Part shown: positions 12,776 through 24,755 of the stretch, in pieces
Layout: every line of letters starts with the position of its first letter
Position numbering within the stretch: the first letter of the stretch is position 1
Origin: Parapristionchus giblindavisi
Lineage: Eukaryota > Nematoda > Chromadorea > Rhabditida > Diplogasteridae
DNA: 64,000 bases
Assembly: GCA_943737045.1 (NCBI GenBank)
Contig: CALSFV010000313.1
Span: 248,001-312,000 of the forward strand
Direction: 5' to 3'
Notes under the pieces: generated by a model
Database searches by the model: none
Told to the model about the DNA's origin: nothing
What the model saw: only the letters and a program-made list of their open reading frames with translations
Position numbers and translations under genes: made by a program

Positions 12776-13147
12776 TTAACATCGATCAGGAGGCTCGGAA
12801 AAGACGGGAAGACGGTGCACCTTGTGCAGAAGAACGATCCAGAAGATGATATTGAAGACGAGAAACTGAAATGGAAGGGAGGGTTACGGTAACTGATCGA
12901 TCGATAACTGAGATTGCGAAAGTTACTGTAAGTAATCGATCGATAGATTAAAACTGCTTACTGCTGTTGGGAAGAAAACACGGCTTGCCATGTCGACATG
13001 GGAGTGACGAATGCAGAAATCGAACTGAATAGAATGATCTTTGATCTTTGTTCTTAGATATTTGATCTCTGATCTTTATACCTTGAATGGCTGTTTCACA
13101 ACATCCAAAATGGTTGGCTGCGTTTCTCCGCATGTGCACTTGCACAT
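12776..13147 (-). pseudogene. unc-49 3'-end fragment (last three exons), left arm
   Basis: Minus-strand exons at 13,082-13,147, 12,962-13,024 and 12,776-12,865 match the last three exons of unc-49 cassette C. They encode [20 protein letters not shown], then [13 protein letters not shown], then the M4 helix [18 protein letters not shown] and a TAA stop. The upstream exons of the receptor are missing, so the fragment cannot make a channel. It marks the right breakpoint of the duplication and lies tail-to-tail with MYBBP1A copy A, as in the intact locus. Confidence 0.9.
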
Positions 13148-13387
13148 CTTCATTCAACGATGGTTGGCAGCAGCGAAGGAGGATGGCGAATGGAAGAATG
13201 GATGTGATAAGTGCGATCTTATTATATTTATTATATTTTTTTATTTTATTATGATATATTTACTTGATCATACTGTTGAAATGTACCACATTTGCTCTTT
13301 TTTGTCATTTTTGGATTTCATTCCACTCGCATTGAAGCAGTTCCTATTTGAATTAGCTTATCTCATATCTTTCATGATACATGAAAG

Positions 13388-13476
13388 TGGCGGGGCTCCG
13401 CTCTGACAATTTCTTTATCTACGAGAGAGCGGAGAGTTTTAAATTATCTCGGGGTGTGCATTTAAGAGGTTTTGAT
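13388..13476. mobile_element. Palindromic MITE, family 1 (partly deleted)
   Basis: Carries the family arms GGCTCCGCTCTG / GCGGAGAGTTTTAAATTA and the end CGGGGTGTGCATTTAA; the left terminal part is shortened. Its mirror copy is at 16,339-16,427. Confidence 0.6.
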
Positions 13477-13555
13477 GATACATTGACAGACAAATATCGA
13501 AATCGATTGAAGGATAAATATAATAAATAAATCAATATAATAAATATCGATTGAA

Positions 13556-13800
13556 GGGTGGTCAAATGGGCAAAGGCCAACGAGAAGGTGTCTACCGAAC
13601 GACTCTTCCGCGTTTCCCAGAAAGCACTCGAGATTGCCGATACGGCCAAGGAGGTTAGAGTAGGCCGATCTATCCCTCGAAGGTATCGATTTATCGATTG
13701 ATTCTAGATAACGATCGCGTGCTCGCCTGATCTACTCACCCGCATAGCTAAGATGCGATCAGAGAAGAGGAATCCGCTAACGAAGGTCCATCTTGCTGCT
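13556..13800 (+). other. Two unrecognised coding-like exons in the left arm
   Basis: Candidate exons at 13,556-13,653 and 13,708-13,800 with clean splice sites. The open frames contain AKANEKVSTERLFRVSQKAL and SPDLLTRIAKMRSEKRNPL. Codon use looks coding and the opposite strand does not. I do not recognise the protein. The exons are absent from the copy B region and occur mirrored on the minus strand at 16,015-16,107 and 16,162-16,259. No start or stop is attached, so they are probably fragments of a gene brought in by rearrangement. Confidence 0.4.
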
Positions 13801-13909
13801 GTGAGTCCTTATTTATTTAATTAATAAATTAATTATATTGAAAAGTTTAAAATCTCTCTATCAAGTTGATTTCGTGTTTCGAGGATGGAACTTGTTTTGT
13901 ATTCATTTC

Positions 13910-15905
13910 ATTAAGAGCTCGAATCTGTAAGACTCGAGCATTGTCCGGACATTTCGCCAAGAATTTTGATTCAGGCCACTGTACTTTATGGGTGTAGGGT
14001 ACCTAGGGCCCATATTACAAAATGGTACCCAAAGTGGCCCTAGCAGTGGAACGCGGCGTGCCAGGTGGGCGACAAGTTTGAAAACTCGATTTTCATATTT
14101 TTTCAACCAAACAAGCTAGAGTCCAAATTTCTTCGGCATTGTGTTAGGCATGCCCAATGTGCACAGAAACACTATTGAGATTAATTTTAAGCAATTCCTA
14201 GACTAATTTTTTACCCGAATTTTTGGTTTTTTTCGATTTTTCGGCATCTCAATTTCAATTCCGCATAAGTTCTCTAGTATATCCATGTAGCCCAACTACT
14301 AGTGCATGTAACCCTGCTAGGCGGAAATCGATCTTGGATTGCGCGTGTCGGAAAAAATCGGTCTTATCGTCTCCAACTTGACTCAGACTCGTTGTTTCAT
14401 AATTTTTTGCTGCATTTTCAAAACGATTTGTGCGGAATTGTGGTCTACTCAAAGTTTAGAGGTGAGACTAGAAAAATGACACAAGAACCACATCACTTGG
14501 ATCAATTTGAAAATTTCGATTTTCACGACCCCGGGGTCATGGTCGAAAATTTCAAAATTTCTCAAGTTTGAAATGTTTTCATTTATGGTGCTTCCTGTGA
14601 AGTACTAATTATGTGAAAAATATTCAGCCAATGCTCAATGGCTGATCTCTCCTTTCAACCATTTTTCGAAAACTTTTATGTTGAATGCGTGCGAAAAAGT
14701 CAGAATTGTGCTTGAATCAGTTTCCAACTTACTTTCTGTAACATTCTATCTAAGCACTTTGCAATGTACATAATCAATATGAAAATCGTTAATTTTGGAA
14801 AATTCAAAAAAATCAAATTGAGTGCCTACTTTCATGGAAAATTTCTGAAATATTGCAGTTTTTCGACTGAAATGCCGCGACAATTAGCAAATGACAACGA
14901 CAATGTGATGTTTCATGATGAGTAAACATAGTAGAACTTAAATCCCGGCATTCGGCTCACTTTTGAAAAAATCGATTTCCATGACCCCGGGGTCATGGTG
15001 AAAAAATATGAATTTTCCAAAATTAACGATTTTCATATTGATTATGTACATTGCAAAGTGCTTAGATAGAATGTTACAGAAAGTAAGTTGGAAACTGATT
15101 CAAGCACAATTCTGACTTTTTCGCACGCATTCAACATAAAAGTTTTCGAAAAATGGTTGAAAGGAGAGATCAGCCATTGAGCATTGGCTGAATATTTTTC
15201 ACATAATTAGTACTTCACAGGAAGCACCATAAATGAAAACATTTCAAACTTGAGAAATTTTGAAATTTTCGACCATGACCCCGGGGTCGTGAAAATCGAA
15301 ATTTTCAAATTGATCCAAGTGATGTGGTTCTTGTGTCATTTTTCTAGTCTCACCTCTAAACTTTGAGTAGACCACAATTCCGCACAAATCGTTTTGAAAA
15401 TGCAGCAAAAAATTATGAAACAACGAGTCTGAGTCAAGTTGGAGACGATAAGACCGATTTTTTCCGACACGCGCAATCCAAGATCGATTTCCGCCTAGCA
15501 GGGTTACATGCACTAGTAGTTGGGCTACATGGATATACTAGAGAACTTATGCGGAATTGAAATTGAGATGCCGAAAAATCGAAAAAAACCAAAAATTCGG
15601 GTAAAAAATTAGTCTAGGAATTGCTTAAAATTAATCTCAATAGTGTTTCTGTGCACATTGGGCATGCCTAACACAATGCCGAAGAAATTTGGACTCTAGC
15701 TTGTTTGGTTGAAAAAATATGAAAATCGAGTTTTCAAACTTGTCGCCCACCTGGCACGCCGCGTTCCACTGCTAGGGCCACTTTGGGTACCATTTTGTAA
15801 TATGGGCCCTAGGTACCCTACACCCATAAAGTACAGTGGCCTGAATCAAAATTCTTGGCGAAATGTCCGGACAATGCTCGAGTCTTACAGATTCGAGCTC
15901 TTAAT
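13910..15905. mobile_element. Foldback-type element at the palindrome centre
   Basis: The inner part of the palindrome is a repeat related to bases 1-2,870. It shares CGGAATTGTGGTCTACTCAA, GGGCATGCCTAACA and the CCATGACCCCGGGGTCATGG palindrome (14,979-14,998, inside the spacer). Its outer ends read GAGCTCGAATCTGTAAGACT and the complement. Because the flanking unc-49 DNA is also mirrored, the element alone does not explain the palindrome. Confidence 0.7.
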
Positions 15906-17319
15906 GAAATGAATACAAAACAAGTTCCATCCTCGAAACACGAAATCAACTTGATAGAGAGATTTTAAACTTTTCAATATAATTAATTTATTAATTAAAT
16001 AAATAAGGACTCACAGCAGCAAGATGGACCTTCGTTAGCGGATTCCTCTTCTCTGATCGCATCTTAGCTATGCGGGTGAGTAGATCAGGCGAGCACGCGA
16101 TCGTTATCTAGAATCAATCGATAAATCGATACCTTCGAGGGATAGATCGGCCTACTCTAACCTCCTTGGCCGTATCGGCAATCTCGAGTGCTTTCTGGGA
16201 AACGCGGAAGAGTCGTTCGGTAGACACCTTCTCGTTGGCCTTTGCCCATTTGACCACCCTTCAATCGATATTTATTATATTGATTTATTTATTATATTTA
16301 TCCTTCAATCGATTTCGATATTTGTCTGTCAATGTATCATCAAAACCTCTTAAATGCACACCCCGAGATAATTTAAAACTCTCCGCTCTCTCGTAGATAA
16401 AGAAATTGTCAGAGCGGAGCCCCGCCACTTTCATGTATCATGAAAGATATGAGATAAGCTAATTCAAATAGGAACTGCTTCAATGCGAGTGGAATGAAAT
16501 CCAAAAATGACAAAAAAGAGCAAATGTGGTACATTTCAACAGTATGATCAAGTAAATATATCATAATAAAATAAAAAAATATAATAAATATAATAAGATC
16601 GCACTTATCACATCCATTCTTCCATTCGCCATCCTCCTTCGCTGCTGCCAACCATCGTTGAATGAAGATGTGCAAGTGCACATGCGGAGAAACGCAGCCA
16701 ACCATTTTGGATGTTGTGAAACAGCCATTCAAGGTATAAAGATCAGAGATCAAATATCTAAGAACAAAGATCAAAGATCATTCTATTCAGTTCGATTTCT
16801 GCATTCGTCACTCCCATGTCGACATGGCAAGCCGTGTTTTCTTCCCAACAGCAGTAAGCAGTTTTAATCTATCGATCGATTACTTACAGTAACTTTCGCA
16901 ATCTCAGTTATCGATCGATCAGTTACCGTAACCCTCCCTTCCATTTCAGTTTCTCGTCTTCAATATCATCTTCTGGATCGTTCTTCTGCACAAGGTGCAC
17001 CGTCTTCCCGTCTTTTCCGAGCCTCCTGATCGATGTTAATCAATCAATCGATCGATCGACGGGTACACCTACAGTATGCCTATCATACACCATGACACCA
17101 TCCCAAACACCACCGTACACCACCGTATCCTACACAGAGTAATTATTTCATTCAAGCTCATCTATCTGGCATCACTGGTATTCATTTATTTCGATCAGCT
17201 CACACTTACAGTACCTTCCCAATCGTTTCTCTCGAGACCTCGTACATTGTATATTGATTGACTTACGTAGTATGCCATGTTATCGCTCACTCAAGGGTCT
17301 TATAAAATTTTATTATCTT
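15009..17319. repeat. Right arm of the 4.8-kb palindrome
   Basis: Inverted copy of 12,496-14,806. It ends abruptly at 17,319, where the next base (17,320) no longer pairs with 12,495 and the gypsy element begins. Confidence 0.95.
16668..17039 (+). pseudogene. unc-49 3'-end fragment, right arm
   Basis: Plus-strand mirror of the left-arm fragment, with exons 16,668-16,733, 16,791-16,853 and 16,950-17,039 (TAA). Splice sites and reading frames are intact, including the M4 helix, but no upstream receptor exons are present. This is the third copy of this unc-49 segment in the window. Confidence 0.9.
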
Positions 17320-20300
17320 CTAGGCGGAGATCCAACACGCTGCTAAGACATGCGAATTAAAGGAAGTTACGGACGCCCGGGATTTGTTAGTGTCTATAAC
17401 ATTCCTGAGTGGACTTAAATCCGACAATATTCCTTAAGCTGCTCAAGCAATCTACGAAAACTTCGAATGAGTTGCTTGAGTTAGCTGAGGCACAGGAACG
17501 CGTAGTGAGCGGAGTCCCCGTCGTGAGACATCAGGGAGTCTCTGTACACGGCGTGGTGAATACCCAACCCAAGTACCCAAACCAGAAGGGTCATGGGAAG
17601 AAGGGTCAGAACGGTCGAAGAGGTATAGGCAAACCGAATCACCGTTACCGAAGCGATGAGAACCCGCACGGTGGTCAAGGAACTGGTCAGGGAAGTAAGA
17701 AAAAGTTTGAGATCCCGAGAGATAAGAGACCAGTTTGTTTTACCTGTCGAATGCCAGGCCATAAGGCATCTGAATGTAGGCTGAACACCAGGAAGGCGCA
17801 CTTGGTTGAGACTGACGATTTCACGGGAGAATCGTCGTATCTCCAGACCTATGCAGTCGAGCAGGTGAACAGACCACCGAAGTGCAAGATCATTACCCAA
17901 ATCAAGTCGAAACCCGTGTCCTTTGAGTTGGACACTGGGTCGGGACTGACAATTGTCGGAGTCCAGACTTGGAACCTATTGGGTAAACCTAACCTCGCGC
18001 CCACTGAAGTGGAGGCGGTAGCTTATTCCGGAACACAGCTACGCTTCCTGGGTGTCATGAAGGTTGAGGTGAACTGGCAGAACCAACGAAGCCAGTTGAA
18101 GATCCATGTTCTCGATCGTCCCGCCCCCTCCTTGTGGGGAAGAGATGCTATCGAAAGGTTCGCGATGGATCTCGGGCCCGTCTACAGAGATGGAATCCAG
18201 TCGGTTCAGGAAACCGATAGAGTAGGGCTAGCCAGAGAATTGGATTCCATTCTGAAAAGAACGCGGAGCTGTTTAAGAAGGAACTTGAGAGGTGCACCTC
18301 GTCGAAAGCGAGTCTCAAGTTCAAACAGCCACTCCGAGGCCGCGGTTCTTTAGGGCCAGACCAGTGCCATTTGCGGTCAGGGCCTAGGTAGACGAGGCGA
18401 TTGAAAGTATGGTCAAACAAGGTAGCCTGTGGGCTGTGAACCATACGGAATGGGCGACACCGTTGGTGTTCGTACCGAAACCCGATGGAAGAGTGAGACT
18501 CTGTGGAGATTTCAAGGTTACGGTGAATACGGAGTTAGATATTAATCAGTACCCGTTACCGAAACCCGATGACCTGTTCCATATGTTGAAAGATGGTCAG
18601 AAATTCTCCAAAATAGACCTGAAAGATGCCTATACTCAGGTTGAGTTGGATGAAGAGTCTATAAATATCTGGTATTGAATACGCAAAAAGAGTTGTTTCA
18701 ATACCAGAGACTTCCATTCGGAGTAGCCTCGGTATCTGCGATCTTTCAAAAGATCATGGAGCAGACCTTGGCTGGAATCCCTGGAGTGCTTTGTTACCTA
18801 GATGACGTCACTATCACATCAGACAATGATAAGGAACACCTATCGAGAGGTAGTAATGTGTGTCTCGGATGAGACAAGTAGGGTTCCGTCTGGCTTGTGA
18901 AAAGTGCGCATTTATGGTTGAACAAATTGAGTTCTTGGGCCATATCGTGAATAAGGAGGGAATCTCCTGAGAAAATAGCAGCAATGCTCGATATGTCGGC
19001 CCCAAAGAACGTCAGAGAAGTGGAATCCTTCCTAGGGATGGTGAACTATTATTGAAAGTTCATACCACACCTATCCACTTTGGCAGCCCTGAATGCACTC
19101 CGGAAGAAGGATGAAATATTCCTTTCGGCAGAGGCTCAGAAAAACGCATATGATATGATCATGAAAAGACTCACAGAGGTTGATGTCTTAGCACACTATG
19201 ATCCGGAAGTGCCGGTGTACTTAGCGACGGACGCGTCGAAGTACTGAATAGGTGCAGTGATATATCATAGATTTCCAGATGGCACGGAAAAAGTGATAGC
19301 GTTTGCCTCTCGCGCTCTGACGAAAACAGAGATAAACTATTCTCAGATTGAGAAAGAGGCCTGTAAGGTGTAGTGTACTATGGAGAAAGTTCACGCGGTT
19401 GACTGATCACCAACCGTTGGGAAAGATCTATGTACCTAAACATAAGACACCGGTAATTGCTGCAAAGCGATTGTATCGATGAGGCCTGAAACTGATGTTG
19501 TACGTGTTCGACATCGAGTACAGGAATACTCTGGAATTCGGGAAGGCCGATGGGCTGATAAGGCTTCCGCGAAGATCCGAGATTCCGTCAGCATATTTGG
19601 TTCAGTCAGAAGATGAAATAACCCGATGGGCTAAGAGATGCCTGACTGAACTGCCTGTGACTAGAGAACAAATAGTACAGGAGACACAGAAAGACTTGGT
19701 GTTGAGGAAAGTGTCTGAAATGCTGAAAAGGGTACCGTCCGCTAAAGATGCGAAGGACCCAGAATACCGACCGTATGTCGAAAGACTACAAGAGCTGTCA
19801 GAATCGGAGGGATTTCTGTCATGGCTAGGTCGAGTGATCATCCCGCGTGCGTTGCAAGGAGTGACTCTAAAGAACTTGCATGAGAATCACTATGGTAGCG
19901 CGAGGATGAAAGCACTAGCTAGATCGAGGCTATGGTTTCCTGGTATGGATGTGCCGATCGATAAGCTAGCGAAGATGTGCCCGGTGTGTGCGGTATTGGG
20001 TCACCAACTGACCAAGACCCCGCTGCACCCTTGGGAGGTACCTGATAGACCCTGGCAACGACTTCACATTGATTTTTGTGGGCCAGTAGAGAAGTCTATG
20101 TGGTTGATAATAGTGGATGCCAAGTCGAAATGGCCAGAGGCAATTAAGATGGGAAATATTACTGCCCAATCCACTATAAGCAAGTTGAAAGCGTTATTTG
20201 CTATTCACGGTAACCCCGAGCAGATAGTAAGCGATAATGGACCTCAGTTGAATTCGAAAGAGTTTGAAGAGTACTGTAGAGGCCAGAATATAGAGCACTT

Positions 20301-20730
20301 GCTGACACCACCGTACCATCCTAACAGTAATGGAGAGGAAGAACGTTTCGTTCAGACCATGAAAAGAATGCTAGGGAAAGGCATTCGTAGTGGTAAATTC
20401 CTGGAAGATACAGTAACCGGATTGTGGGTACAGTATCGAGGAAGTTGGTTAGATGGGAAGATTATGAGGAAGAAGTAATCCGGAGTAAGGTAGTTGTGGT
20501 ACCCACGGTACCGTTACCGAAGATCCCGGTTGAACCGAAGAGGGAAGGGAGACCGGTCAGAAACCGGAGAGTCCCTGAAAGGTTCGACCCCTCAAAACTA
20601 TAAACCACTAGAGATCGGGAGGAGATGTAGAGTATTCGAACTCCTTCCGCCCCATGCTAAAGGAAGAAGTAGAAGGTGATTACGAAAGTATGATTCGAAC
20701 TTCCTTGGGGTCTTGTTATCATAAGGAGAC
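17320..20730 (+). mobile_element. Ty3/gypsy LTR retrotransposon, 5'-truncated and dead
   Basis: In order: a Gag end with one CCHC zinc knuckle (CFTCRMPGHKASEC, about 17,739-17,780); a retroviral-type protease (FELDTGSG, near 17,925); reverse transcriptase (KIDLKDAYTQVELDEES, LPFGVASVSAIFQK, CYLDDVTIT; 18,409-18,870); RNase H (LATDASKY, near 19,225); and integrase (HHCC finger HENH...CPVC, then IDFCGP, VSDNGPQ and the Glu in SNGEEER; 19,880-20,400). The order and the YLDD box fit Ty3/gypsy. Many stops break the frame, for example TGA in NYY-KFIP, TGA in DASKY-IGAV and TAG after EACKV. The 5' LTR and most of Gag are lost at the palindrome junction. Confidence 0.9.
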
Positions 20731-20978
20731 GTAGAAGTGATCTTTGTAACTTCGAACTCCTTTGTCTGTGAAAGATGAATTTACATCTGAGAAAGTACAG
20801 ACCGTGCAAATTATTTGCAAGGGATTATCCTAAATGAGTTGGAACAAAGTGATTACCATGTATGCTACTGCGAGAAGTAACATCTAAGCGAGACTATTAG
20901 GCATAGCACCGGTCTATTGCATAACGCATGTGCCCGGGTTTTTAATGCCTATGTTAAGCGTTAGTCGGAGAGACTTGG
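20731..20978. other. Gypsy 3' noncoding region / possible LTR start
   Basis: Noncoding DNA after the integrase frame, ending in the 5-bp target duplication CTTGG (20,974-20,978). It appears to continue at 30,106 once the inserted 9.1-kb unit is removed. Confidence 0.45.
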
Positions 20979-20996
20979 GGTCCGTCCAATCTGTCA

Positions 20997-21260
20997 AAAA
21001 AGATGCGAAGAAAGTTGCGAAGAAAGTTCGCAACTTTCGACGCAACTTTCGACGCAAGTTTTCTCTAAATCTCTTGAAATACACACTCTCTAATACTCTC
21101 TAACAACTTTCGATCGAAAGTTGCGTCGAAAGTTGCGACGAAAAGATGCGTCGAAAGATGCGAACTTTCTAGCGAGGTCGGTTAGAGCAGGCGAGAGAGT
21201 GTGCATTTGAAGAGGAGCAGAAAAAGTAAACGGAGCTTTACATAAAGTTGCGTCGAAAGT
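20997..21260. repeat. Subterminal inverted-repeat cluster of the 9.1-kb element
   Basis: Dense copies of AAAGTTGCGA and TCGCAACTTTCGACGCAACT in both orientations. The related right-end cluster is at about 29,995-30,087. Subterminal motif arrays of this kind serve as transposase binding sites in several DNA transposon families; that role here is inferred. Confidence 0.65.
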
Positions 21261-21654
21261 TTAATTTACAAAAGTGATAGTGTGATGGTTAAATTGTGGT
21301 TACTCAACTCTCCATGAAAGTGTGTTCAACAATTTATAAATATTTTTTGTGAAAACACTTATTATTTACACGAAAACTGAACTGGAAATCATGTGCATTC
21401 TCAGTCACATTCGTCCGAATTTTTGAGAGCGCGGAGCAGCTGAAAAACATGTTCGAACAGCTTGGGGTAACACACGCGTGGCGACCGCGAGCGCGTGACC
21501 TGACTGACTGTTCTCTCCCTCACTTTCCGCTTTCCGATACACTTGTGTGCTTTTATGTGCTGTCATTCACATTTAAATGTGCCAATGTTCATCTATGTGA
21601 CCTGTTTGTTGCTTGATATTGATTGATTGTTCTGTAATTCCATGTCATTTGCAG

Positions 21655-21792
21655 CTATCAGCTGCCGCCGCCTCTGTCGGTCTTTCCACCACTCAAGTGA
21701 GCCCCAATGACTCCCGTGTCCCCGATGCTCCTGCTGCCGCAGCCGACGTGCGACATGGCTTGAGCGACTCCCTATCGATCCTTCGGACGTGA
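21655..21792 (+). other. Unrecognised terminal coding exon
   Basis: A TTTGCAG acceptor is followed by 45 codons and TGA. The product is rich in Ala and Ser (LSAAAASVGLSTTQVSPNDS...). I do not recognise it. It could be the C-terminus of another captured or broken gene inside the 9.1-kb element. Confidence 0.35.
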
Positions 21793-22619
21793 CGGTGCCA
21801 AGTCTATTGATAGTTCCAACGACATCAATCCTAATCCGCGACGAGCACGTCGTAAACTCCAACAAGTAGTAGTACACAGCGATCCGAACCTATTTATTGT
21901 GTACATTCGTGGTGTGGTATGGTGCGGTGTGCGAGGCGTATTTTACTAAATCTGTTCTACGGATGCGCGTGAACCGGAAACTGATTTCTTCTATTATAAT
22001 GTAGAATTACATCCATTTCACGATATATTTCGTGTAGAATAACAATATTTAACGAAAGGTGTAATACTTTATCATTATTTTCTACTATCTGTCTGCTCAA
22101 ATTGTTAATTGTTACACAATAAAATAAACAACAAATAGAATTATTTAAAGAAAAGAGAACAAAGAAAAGAATCGAATTTGTATTAAAAGAACGAACAACA
22201 ATAAACAATCAACAATAATAGCCTAACGAAATGAAGAGCTTCTTGCAGGTTACGGTAGTCTTGCTCTTAAGACGAGAGATACGGTAGTCACTGCAATCGA
22301 TATCGACAATCCCCATTATGTTGATTAGACAATCGTTCAAACTATCATACCGGGGATTATCGACGAAGAGATAGCGGTAGTCGGCCTAGACGGCAGCGAC
22401 AAAGATGCCAAACGCGGGCAACTGTAAATGAAATTTTAACGAGTATAAAATGTATCGTGGGAGAAAACCATCGACATGGAGAGCTTTTGAACAAGCGGTT
22501 ACATAATATTTATGCAAGAATGAGTGCACAGAATATAAAATATTATCTTAGTAGGCTCTAAATTGCTTGCTATTCTACATCAAAAACGCTGTTCACGTCT
22601 CACTTCATTCCTTTCCAGA
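21793..22619. other. AT-rich stretch, nothing recognised
   Basis: No exon with convincing splice sites and no repeat structure that I can support. Confidence 0.4.
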
Positions 22620-23065
22620 GCAGCCATGATTAACCAAATCGCTAAAAGCCCACGTGAGTACCTGCGCAATGTAGTTCTTAAGGGTATAGCAACATGAAGC
22701 AATATCAGTTTGAAGATTTAACAAAATGATTTACGAAAAGGAGCAGCGGTTAAGAAAAAAGTGGTCCAGAGAAGTCATAATTGAGCGAATCTCGAAAATC
22801 CCACGTGAGGACCTGTGCAATATGGTTCTCGAGGATATGACAGCAAGAAATAATAATTACTTTTAGAATTAACAAAATGGTTTAGGATAAATAATTGTGT
22901 TCAACAGAACGTGGTCCAGACAAGAGAGAATTGATGCAATCTACAAATCCCCACGTGAGGACCTGCACAATACGATTACTAACGATATGGCAACAACAAA
23001 CAACAATTATGTAAAAAATTAACAAAATGATTTAGGAAAATAGGAAATTGTAAAATTGAACATTT
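22620..23065. repeat. Three diverged tandem copies of a ~150-bp unit
   Basis: CCCACGTGAGNACCTGYRCAAT recurs near 22,650, 22,801 and 22,953, each followed by a tract ending AACAAAATGRTTTA and a GTGGTCCAGA block. The copies differ at many positions. No coding frame runs through all three. Confidence 0.75.
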
Positions 23066-23494
23066 TCCGTACGTGTATGGACGCAGACGCCTTTTCCGAA
23101 ACGTCGCTAAATTACACCATCCTTCGTGTTCAGATCGCAGTGTAGTACTGTGTTCCGTTGACTTCGTACGGTTGTCTCTGTGGAAGGTGCAGTCGCCAAT
23201 TTCTAGACCAAAGGTGAGAATAGGGTTTAACCTTCTACTAATACTTTTACGAATGTAAACGTGCTTGAAAGATGGTTTAAGCCATTTTTATCCCTTTTCC
23301 CCATCCTTATCATTGTCTCATTTACTTTATCTTTGATCTTGCTATATTCGTTAATGATAGGTACGCACCAAAGTCTGACCTTGCGTACCATACTTTGCCC
23401 TATTTGAATTCCGCATGTTCTTTGTAGTCTAACGTGCGTGTGTCGTCGATGTCAATTCCCCCTGTATCCTCGGCGACGGTGTTGCAGTACGAGG

Positions 23495-23545
23495 ATGTAT
23501 GACGAGGCGGCAGCTGCGTCTGCAGAAGCGGAGAATGAGAAGTAG
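23495..23545 (+). other. Unrecognised short coding-like end
   Basis: An open frame, MYDEAAAASAEAENEK followed by TAG, preceded by TTGCAG. It is acidic and alanine-rich. Function unknown, and it may be chance. Confidence 0.25.
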
Positions 23546-23756
23546 CGAAGCGCGAGCGTAGGAGAACACGGACAGTGTTGAGCGGGTTTGTTATGATTAA
23601 TGCATATTTGTTTAAAACTATTTTTTTATATTTTTATTAGTGCTGTCGAAATTCGTAGTGTTGTTATTTAGTATCTCTGTTGTTGGGGCGTGCATTTGCG
23701 TATATATTATTATTAATATTAATATTATGTATTATATTAAGTATTGCTCATTGCAG

Positions 23757-23931
23757 GTGACATTCGCGCCATCAGAGACACTGCTGATGATCAGCGACGT
23801 CTCATCAATAGACTGTATGCGGCCTCGTTTAGTGGCCTCATCGGATCGTCAAGCAGCTCGATTATCGATTCGATTGGAAGAAATCCATGTACATCGACTC
23901 CCACGAAGACTGCTGTGGAGACAACGCCACA
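23757..23931 (+). other. Unrecognised internal exon
   Basis: ATTGCAG acceptor, open frame containing DIRAIRDTADDQRRLINRLY and a serine run, then donor GTACCCAC. It is not part of topoisomerase II as far as I can see. It lies on the same strand about 0.8 kb upstream of the first topoisomerase exon. Confidence 0.4.
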
Positions 23932-24326
23932 GGTACCCACCCCTTTCCTCCTTTGTGATTATCGATTAGTCTACTACATTCGCATAATGTGCGCATGACT
24001 TGTTGTGAAATACACTCTCCTCTCTGTCTCACTCTCCTCTATGTCTCACTCTCCTCTTTGTCTTTCTCGCGATAGGGTGCGCGCATTTCACTCTCTCTTT
24101 CTTACTCTTTTTTACCCTTATTTTTAAAATCCACTGTTCATTTGACCTTCCCAATGCTCTGATTACATTTCTCTAGTGTAGTTCCACTCTATATTTCTTT
24201 TGGTTAGCTTATTTTCTCATCAGTTTCTTATTTACACTTGTTTTCATCGTTTCCCTTCTCACTCTCTCAATTTCACACACTCTCTCACCTCCTTCCTTAT
24301 CTCTAGCTCTCTAAGTTCCTCTCTGT

Positions 24327-24377
24327 CCGTATCCGTGAAAAAGACTGGTGCACATACTTTTTCACGGATACGGACAC
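24327..24377. repeat. Short perfect hairpin
   Basis: GTCCGTATCCGTGAAAAAG is followed after about 13 bases by CTTTTTCACGGATACGGAC. The stem is about 19 bp. Role unknown. Confidence 0.8.
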
Positions 24378-24755
24378 GAATCGCCCGAATCCGAATGAAA
24401 AAGAGTTCGTACCCATTGCCTATCGTTATCATGCCTCTATCTCTATGTCTGCGCCAATCCCGAACCTTCTGCCCCTAGTTCTCTCCCAGTTGTAAGCATA
24501 CAAGAATAGCACAGTTGTGATAAAAAATGCGGGCATATCATTCCTCTTTCGTAGTAATAATAACTTATTGTTTCGTGATGTATTTTTAGCCAACTGTTCG
24601 ATTCAATACTCCTTTTTCAAGTTTCAGCATGATGCTCGGTCGTTCTGCCCTCCTTGCTTCCCGGTTGTTGGACGCCACGTGATGACTATACTAAGGTAGT
24701 CATCGATTTATTGATCAATCATTGATTGATTTCTCTAATCTCCATATTGGTTTAG

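Larger units (their letters stand above)
12496..14806. repeat. Left arm of the 4.8-kb palindrome
   Basis: Every position x in this arm pairs with 29,815 minus x in 15,009-17,319. I checked the outer end (AAGATAATAAAATTTTATAA against its complement at 17,300-17,319), the inner end (AATTTTGGAAAATTCA at 14,791-14,806) and matching open frames along the arm, and saw no mismatch. A 202-bp spacer (14,807-15,008) is not paired. The arm holds the unc-49 3' fragment, two unrecognised exons and half of a foldback element. Confidence 0.95.

Noticed and set aside
12780..12880. Plus-strand open frame [16 protein letters not shown] resembling a ubiquitin-like domain end
   Set aside because: The opposite strand encodes the unc-49 M4 helix ([14 protein letters not shown]) with correct splice sites and stop; the plus-strand frame is its shadow.
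13800..21792. Joining the exon ending at 13,800 to the phase-0 exon at 21,655 as one gene
   Set aside because: The 21,655 exon lies inside the 9.1-kb inserted element while 13,800 lies outside it, and a palindrome and a retroelement separate them.
22620..23065. CRISPR-like array
   Set aside because: Three diverged 150-bp tandem copies in a eukaryotic transposon, without short identical repeats and unique spacers.
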